From CAMLIZ01 sp040758375 (lineage in GTDB: Bacteria > Pseudomonadota > Gammaproteobacteria > Burkholderiales > Burkholderiaceae_C), in assembly GCA_040758375.1 (NCBI GenBank), contig JBFLWE010000063.1:1-36290 (forward strand): DNA of 36,290 nt. The letters run 5' to 3'. The position numbers and the translations under genes are program-made. This document shows, one piece after another, positions 29,600 to 36,290 of the stretch (the stretch's first letter is position 1; every line of letters begins with the position of its first letter). The notes beneath the pieces were generated by a model. That model was given only the letters and a program-made list of their open reading frames with translations. It did not search any database and was not told the origin of the DNA.

Positions 29600-30622
29600 T
29601 CAGGCTCCGCCCAGCTCGGCCGGATGCCAGGGCCGCTCGATGCGCTCGCGCAGCACCCGCTCGAAATGCGTGGGGTCGTGCGCCTTCAGCAGGCTCGCCT
29701 CGCGCGGCAGGTGGAAGTCCCACAGGCGCGAGAGCCAGAAGCGGAAGGCGGCAGCGCGCAGCAGCGCCGGCAGCAGGCGCTGCTCGCCGCCGGCCAGCGG
29801 CCGCACGCCGGCGTAGGCGGCGATGAAGGCGCGGCTGCGATCCTCCACCATGTGGCCGCTGTCGAGATCGATGCACCAGTCGTTCAGGCACACCGCGATG
29901 TCGAACAGCCAGGTGTCCACGCCGGCAAAGTAGAAATCGAAAAAACCCGACAGGCGCTCGCGCCCGGGCAGGCTGCGCATGTTGGAGGCGGCGTCGCCGG
30001 AGGGCAGGGGGGCCGGTTCGAACATCACGTTGTCGCGGAACAGGTCGGCGTGGATCGGGCCGCGCGGCAGCGCCTGGTAGGCCGGCGACGATGCCAGCGC
30101 CTGCTGGTAGGCCAGCTCCCCGGTCAGCAGGCGCGCCTGCGCCTCGTCGAGGAACGGCAGCACCACCGGCACGGTCTCCTCCCACCACGCCAGGCCACGC
30201 AGATTGGGCTGCGCAAGCGCGAAGTCCTGGCCGGCCAGGTGCATGCGCGCCAGCATGGCGCCCACCTGTTCGCAATGGTGCACGTCGGGCGCGAGCTGGT
30301 GGCCGCCGGCCAGCTTGTCGACCAGGGCCGCGGGCCGGTGCTTGAGCGTGAAGAGGATCTCGCCGCTCGCGTCGGCCTTGGGCTCGGGCACCGGGATGCC
30401 CTTGCGAGCCAGGTGCTGCATCAGCCGCAGGTAGAACGGCAGCTGCGCGTGCGTGAGGCGCTCGAACAGCGTCAGCACGTATTCGCCGCGGTCGGTGGTG
30501 ACGAAGTAGTTGGTGTTCTCGATGCCCGCGCCGATGCCCCGCAGGGCCCGCAGCGCGCCCACGCCCAGCGGCTCGACGAAGCGGGCGGCCTCGTCGAACG
30601 AGACCTCGGTGAAGACGGCCAT
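29600..30622 (-). CDS. thrB: Homoserine kinase (APH-fold ThrB)
   Basis: This enzyme phosphorylates homoserine to O-phosphohomoserine in threonine synthesis. The 340-residue product belongs to the aminoglycoside-phosphotransferase-fold type of homoserine kinase used by Pseudomonas and Burkholderia relatives, not the GHMP-fold ThrB of E. coli. Visible are the N-terminal lead VFTEVSFDEAARFVEPLGVG, GAGIENTNYFV, the catalytic-loop HADLFRDNVMF, and the metal-binding FDFYFAG followed by DTWLFDIAVCLNDWC. The ATG at 30622 is followed upstream by an unusual leader: a tandem repeat begins seven bases before the start codon and contributes the only purine-rich sequence available as a ribosome-binding site. 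Confidence 0.9.
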   Translation of the reverse strand: MAVFTEVSFDEAARFVEPLGVGALRALRGIGAGIENTNYFVTTDRGEYVLTLFERLTHAQLPFYLRLMQHLARKGIPVPEPKADASGEILFTLKHRPAALVDKLAGGHQLAPDVHHCEQVGAMLARMHLAGQDFALAQPNLRGLAWWEETVPVVLPFLDEAQARLLTGELAYQQALASSPAYQALPRGPIHADLFRDNVMFEPAPLPSGDAASNMRSLPGRERLSGFFDFYFAGVDTWLFDIAVCLNDWCIDLDSGHMVEDRSRAFIAAYAGVRPLAGGEQRLLPALLRAAAFRFWLSRLWDFHLPREASLLKAHDPTHFERVLRERIERPWHPAELGGA

Positions 30623-30628
30623 GTCAGT

Positions 30629-30785
30629 ACCGCCCGGCCGTCCGAAGGTACTGACGCGCCCCCTCGGGGGGCAGCGAACGAAGTGAGCGTGGGGGTAGCT
30701 TCATTTCAACCGCCCGGCCGTCCGAAGGTACTGACGCGCCCCCTCGGGGGGCAGCGAACGAAGTGAGCGTGGGGGCAGTTTCATC
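30629..30785. repeat. Tandem 80-bp repeat between thrB and the DUF2782 gene
   Basis: Two copies with an 80-bp period start at 30629 and 30709. The first 67 bases are identical in both; the remaining part differs at a few positions. Each unit contains CGCCCGGCCG, a GGTACTGA stretch, and a GCCCCCTCGGGGGGC hairpin followed by AGCGAACGAAGTGAGCGTGG (35-nt cores at 30658-30692 and 30738-30772). In the first copy TCAGTACC (30624-30631) pairs with GGTACTGA (30647-30654), forming a stem next to the thrB start codon. An inverted core copy with three mismatches lies at 33956-33990. This fills the 163-bp gap; no ORF is seen in it. Confidence 0.8.
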
Positions 30786-31097
30786 CTAGAAGCCGAGCAC
30801 GTTCCAGACCCGCTGGCCGGCTGCGCCGCGGCCGTTGTTCGGGTCGCGGCCCGCGTCGCCGGTGACGATCTCGTACGGCTTCGCGCCCGGCAGCTTGGGC
30901 CGGACCATCACGCGCTGTGCCTGACCGCGAACCTTGAGCTCCTCGATGCGCACCTGGTCGTCTTCCAGCACGGTCTGCTGGACGTTCGGTTCGCCGCCGC
31001 GCTGGGGCGTGTCGTCGGCCGCCGCGACCGTGGGCACCACACCGGCCACCGCGATCGCGACCATGGCCCGGTGCAGGAAAGAGGAGGTGAAGCTCAT
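30786..31097 (-). CDS. Small secreted protein, DUF2782-like
   Basis: The 103-residue product has a signal peptide (MSFTSSFLHRAMVAIAVAGVVPTVAAA), then an acidic segment and the core VLEDDQVRIEELKVRGQAQRVMVRPKLPGAKPYEIVTGDAG ending in VWNVLGF. The alternation of an EE-xx-VxGxxxxVxVxP strand, a P-Y-x-I strand and a final aromatic VWxVLGF strand matches what I recall of the DUF2782 family, which is often found beside polA and homoserine kinase in this order. The function is unknown. The ATG at 31097 begins the signal peptide; longer upstream reading adds no family-like sequence. It is divergent from polA with about 71 bp between the starts. Confidence 0.7.
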   Translation of the reverse strand: MSFTSSFLHRAMVAIAVAGVVPTVAAADDTPQRGGEPNVQQTVLEDDQVRIEELKVRGQAQRVMVRPKLPGAKPYEIVTGDAGRDPNNGRGAAGQRVWNVLGF

Positions 31098-31168
31098 GGC
31101 CGCGATTGTAGGAGGGCGCCCGGCGCCAGGCCCCGCTTGCGCTGCAGGGCTTGCTCCACAATCGCCCG

Positions 31169-33946
<2,778 letters not shown>

Positions 33947-33955
33947 ACGAGGCCA

Positions 33956-33990
33956 CCACGCTCCCTGCGGTCGCTGCCCCCCGAGGGGGC
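33956..33990 (-). repeat. Inverted copy of the 35-nt repeat core after polA
   Basis: On the - strand this 35-nt segment starts GCCCCCTCGGGGGGCAGCGA and matches the core in the 30629-30785 tandem repeat with three mismatches. It begins ten bases after the polA stop. A second hairpin (CCGGC-GAA-GCCGG, 34003-34015, extended by GCGGA/TCCGC) follows. The 134-bp gap between polA and the convergent phosphatase gene holds nothing else I can identify. Confidence 0.7.
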
Positions 33991-34080
33991 CCTCGCTGCG
34001 GACCGGCGAAGCCGGATCCGCGCAAGGCCTTGGCTGCGGCCGCTGAACGCGGCGCGGAAGGTGGCGGCGGGAATGAAGCG

Positions 34081-34881
34081 CTACAGGCCCAGCAGCGCGC
34101 GGGCAGCGTTCCAGGTTTCGCGGTCGGCTGCGGCCAGCAGGCCTTCGCGCTGCTCGGCGGGGCGGTACGCAGAGCCGTCAGGGCGCGCGGCATGGCCGCC
34201 GGCCTCTTGCAGGAACAGCACGCCTGCTGCATGGTCCCAGGGCAAGGTGCGCCAGTACAGCGCAAAGTCGCTTTGGCCCGCCACGATCTGCGGATACTCG
34301 ACGCCCGCGCTGTTGACGCCGGCTTGCATCTCGCGCAACGCCGCCGCGCGCTGGAGCATGCGAGGCTTGAGGTCCGGCGGTAGAAACCGCGTCTTCACGA
34401 TGCCGCGCAGACCATTCGCGGCAGCCGTGGCAACCGCCTGGAGCCGCTGCCCGCCGCGCCAGGCGCCTGCGCCTCGTTCTGCCGTGCACAGCGTGCCCCT
34501 CAGCGGATCCAGCAGCCAGCCGGCCACCGTCTCGCCCTCGCGCAGCAGCGCCACCAGCACAGCCACCTCCGGCCGGCCGGCCATGAAGTTGCCGGTGCCG
34601 TCCAGCGGATCGACCAGCCACACCTCGCCTTCGCCCACCGTATCGAGCAAGCGGGGCTGCTCGGCACAGGCTTCTTTACCCACCACGCGGGCGCCCGGGC
34701 GCAGCGCCTGCAGCGCCGGCGTGAGCATGGCTTCGACCTCGCGGTCGACGATGGTCACCCATTCGCCGGGGGACTTTTCGGCCGCATCGCCGGCGGCCAG
34801 CCGCTGAAAGCGCGGGACGACGAAACGTTCGGCTGCGTCTTGCAGCAGCAGGGCGACTTCGGCGTGCAGCGTGGCGTTCAT
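34081..34881 (-). CDS. Inositol monophosphatase family protein
   Basis: This is a Mg-dependent sugar or nucleotide phosphatase of the SuhB/CysQ/FBPase superfamily. The 266-residue product has the superfamily metal site: GEWVTIVDREVEAML near residue 39, a GKEA in place of the usual GEE (Glu70), DPLDGTGNF (91-99) and WDHAAGVLFLQEAGG in the C-terminal half. These support an active phosphatase. Substrate (inositol phosphates, PAP or histidinol phosphate) cannot be told from this alone; I leave the symbol empty. I chose ATG 34881, since the ten codons upstream are poorly conserved-looking; an alternative start is 34911. It converges on polA and is divergent from the permease gene. Confidence 0.82.
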   Translation of the reverse strand: MNATLHAEVALLLQDAAERFVVPRFQRLAAGDAAEKSPGEWVTIVDREVEAMLTPALQALRPGARVVGKEACAEQPRLLDTVGEGEVWLVDPLDGTGNFMAGRPEVAVLVALLREGETVAGWLLDPLRGTLCTAERGAGAWRGGQRLQAVATAAANGLRGIVKTRFLPPDLKPRMLQRAAALREMQAGVNSAGVEYPQIVAGQSDFALYWRTLPWDHAAGVLFLQEAGGHAARPDGSAYRPAEQREGLLAAADRETWNAARALLGL

Positions 34882-34955
34882 GCCGCCATGATCGCCCAGC
34901 CGTGAACGCAAAGCTTCGAGACACGCCGGCCGTGCCCGTGGTGTACCGTTGGCCC

Positions 34956-36290
34956 ATGGAGACGCTGCACCCCTCGATCTTGTCCCTGGCCCGTTCGCAG
35001 ACGCTGCGCGACCTGCGCGCCGGCGAGCTGCGGTTGCTGGTGCTGGCCGTGGTGCTCGCCGTGGCGGCGCTCACCGCGGTGGGCTTCTTTGCCGACCGGC
35101 TCAATGCGGGGCTCACGCGCGATGCGCGCCAGCTGCTGGGCGGCGACGCGGTGGTGGCCAGCGACCAGCCGGTGCCTGCGCAGTTCGTGGCGCGGGCACG
35201 CGACCTCGGCTTGCAGACGGCGACCACCGCCACCTTCCCGAGCATGGCGCGCGCGCCCGACGACAAGGGCGGCGCGGCCCGGCTGGTGGCGGTGAAGGCG
35301 GTGAGCGAGGCCTATCCGCTGCGCGGAGCGCTGCAGTTGAAGTCGGCGCCCGATGCGCCCGAGCAGGCGGTGGCCGCGGCGCCGCCGCGCGGCGAGGTGT
35401 GGGTGGACGCGCCCGTGCTCGATTCGCTGGGGCTGGCGCTGGGCGACCGCCTGCTGCTGGGCGATGCCAGCCTGCGCATCGGCCGCATCATCGCCATCGA
35501 ACCCGACCGCGGCGCCGGCTTCGTGAACTTTGCGCCGCGCGCGATGCTGCACGAAGCCGACCTGCCGGCCACCGGGCTGGTCCAGCCGGCCAGCCGCGTC
35601 ACCTACCGGCTTGCGGTGGCCGCGCCGCCGGGCGCCGACGCCAAGGTCACCGCCTTCGTGCGCTGGGCCGACGAGCACATCAAGAGCGCGGGGCTGCGCG
35701 GCCTGCGGGTGGAAAGCTTCGAGTCCGGCCGGCCCGAGATGCGCCAGACGCTGGACCGCGCGCACAAGTTCCTCAACCTGGTGGCGCTGCTGGCCGCGCT
35801 GCTGGCCGCGGTGGCGGTGGGCATCGCCGCGCGCGACTTCGCCACCCGCCACCTCGATGACTGCGCGGTGCTGCGCGTGCTGGGCGCGCCGCAGCGCACC
35901 ATCGCGCTGGCCCATCTGCTGGAGTTCGGCGGCGTGGGCCTGGTGGCCAGCACGCTGGGCGTGGTGCTGGGCTTCGCGGTGCACCATGTGTTCGTGCTGC
36001 TGCTGGCCGGTCTGGTGAACACCGCCTTGCCGATGCCCAGTGCGATGCCGGCGTTCTTTGGCTGGGGCGTGGGGCTGACGCTGCTGCTGGGCTTCGGGTT
36101 GCCGCCGGTGCTGCAGCTGGCGCGCGTGCCGCCGCTGCGCGTGATCCGGCGCGACGTGGGCGCGCCCAAGGCGGCGTCGCTGGGCGTGCTGGCCGCGGCG
36201 GCGGTGGGCTTCAGCGCGCTGCTGCTGGCGGTGTCGTCGGACCTGACGCTGGGGCTGATCACCGTGGGCGGCTTCGCGGGCGCGATGCTG
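34956..36290 (+). CDS. FtsX/YbbP-like ABC transporter permease, 5' part
   Basis: The reading frame from ATG 34956 stays open to the end of the window (445 codons), so the gene is cut here. It starts METLHPSILSLARSQTLRDLRAGELRLLVLAVVLAVAALTAVGFFADR, where a cytoplasmic amphipathic lead is followed by the first membrane helix, as in MacB/FtsX-type permeases of the YbbP group (about 800-850 residues when whole). A large periplasmic domain follows (about 50-265), then a membrane core with LNLVALLAALLAAVAVGIAARDFATRHLDDCAVLRVLGA and further helices. Proteins of this type work with a LolD/YbbA-like ATPase in export or lipid/lipoprotein handling; the partner gene is not in view. Upstream is the divergent phosphatase gene, with a 74-bp gap. 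Confidence 0.85.
   Translation, partial: METLHPSILSLARSQTLRDLRAGELRLLVLAVVLAVAALTAVGFFADRLNAGLTRDARQLLGGDAVVASDQPVPAQFVARARDLGLQTATTATFPSMARAPDDKGGAARLVAVKAVSEAYPLRGALQLKSAPDAPEQAVAAAPPRGEVWVDAPVLDSLGLALGDRLLLGDASLRIGRIIAIEPDRGAGFVNFAPRAMLHEADLPATGLVQPASRVTYRLAVAAPPGADAKVTAFVRWADEHIKSAGLRGLRVESFESGRPEMRQTLDRAHKFLNLVALLAALLAAVAVGIAARDFATRHLDDCAVLRVLGAPQRTIALAHLLEFGGVGLVASTLGVVLGFAVHHVFVLLLAGLVNTALPMPSAMPAFFGWGVGLTLLLGFGLPPVLQLARVPPLRVIRRDVGAPKAASLGVLAAAAVGFSALLLAVSSDLTLGLITVGGFAGAML

Noticed and set aside
30629..30785. Tandem repeat considered as a CRISPR remnant
   Set aside because: Only two units with an 80-bp period and no unique spacers, no cas genes nearby; it matches a dispersed hairpin repeat instead.
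34949..35860. 303-codon + strand frame at the start of the permease gene
   Set aside because: It is an out-of-frame Arg/Gly/Ala-rich shadow; the frame from ATG 34956 gives a clear FtsX-like permease that stays open to the window end.

Overview
This window is a chromosomal stretch of a very GC-rich betaproteobacterium. Gene content, codon use, a homoserine kinase-DUF2782-polA order that I recall from other Burkholderiales, and GC-rich intergenic hairpin repeats all suggest the Burkholderiales, probably Comamonadaceae or the Leptothrix/Ideonella/Rubrivivax group. I placed it by protein resemblance only; no 16S or ribosomal gene is present. The window is densely coding: no gap between genes exceeds about 240 bp. 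I see no integrase, transposase, phage gene, CRISPR array or plasmid function.

Layout. 1-2120: a hairpin array, a lone cheW (-) and rarA (+). 2172-8370: a branched-chain amino-acid-type ABC importer (livH, livM, livG, livF and a periplasmic binding protein, all +), whose last gene meets a leucine/valine-type dehydrogenase (-) tail to tail with overlapping stop codons. 8493-10600: a GCAAAG-rich inverted repeat, a ferredoxin-type flavin reductase (-) and a YeeZ-like SDR protein (+). 10608-12562: two membrane or exported proteins on the - strand, a degenerate HtrA-like protein and a rhomboid protease, followed by tRNA-Leu(CAA). 12656-14362: cysM, a zinc-ribbon Nudix hydrolase and tusA, a compact + strand run. 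14374-19156: galU (-), a degenerate 2-hydroxyacid dehydrogenase homologue (+) and valS (-). 19252-23607: an S41 lipoprotein protease (+), then GMP reductase, a patatin-like phospholipase and a secreted CxxC protein of unknown function (all -). 23731-28767: uvrD (+), a small lipoprotein (-) and a Tat-exported PhoX phosphatase (+) preceded by a clear PhoB-type operator. 28771-31097: a BPSS1780-like membrane protein, thrB and a DUF2782-like protein (all -), with an 80-bp tandem repeat just upstream of thrB. 31169-36290: polA (+), an inositol-monophosphatase-family enzyme (-) and the 5' part of an FtsX/YbbP-like ABC permease (+) that runs off the window.

Most genes are housekeeping or common accessory metabolism. 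The importer and the dehydrogenase plausibly serve uptake and oxidation of branched-chain amino acids. CysM and TusA touch sulfur metabolism. PhoX fits a phosphate-starvation response. I found no convincing undescribed multi-gene system. The items most worth a second look are the four-half-site Pho operator, two enzyme-fold proteins that have lost catalytic residues (HtrA-like and 2-hydroxyacid-dehydrogenase-like), a long structured leader before guaC, an S41 protease with cysteines beside both catalytic residues, and several families of intergenic inverted repeats.
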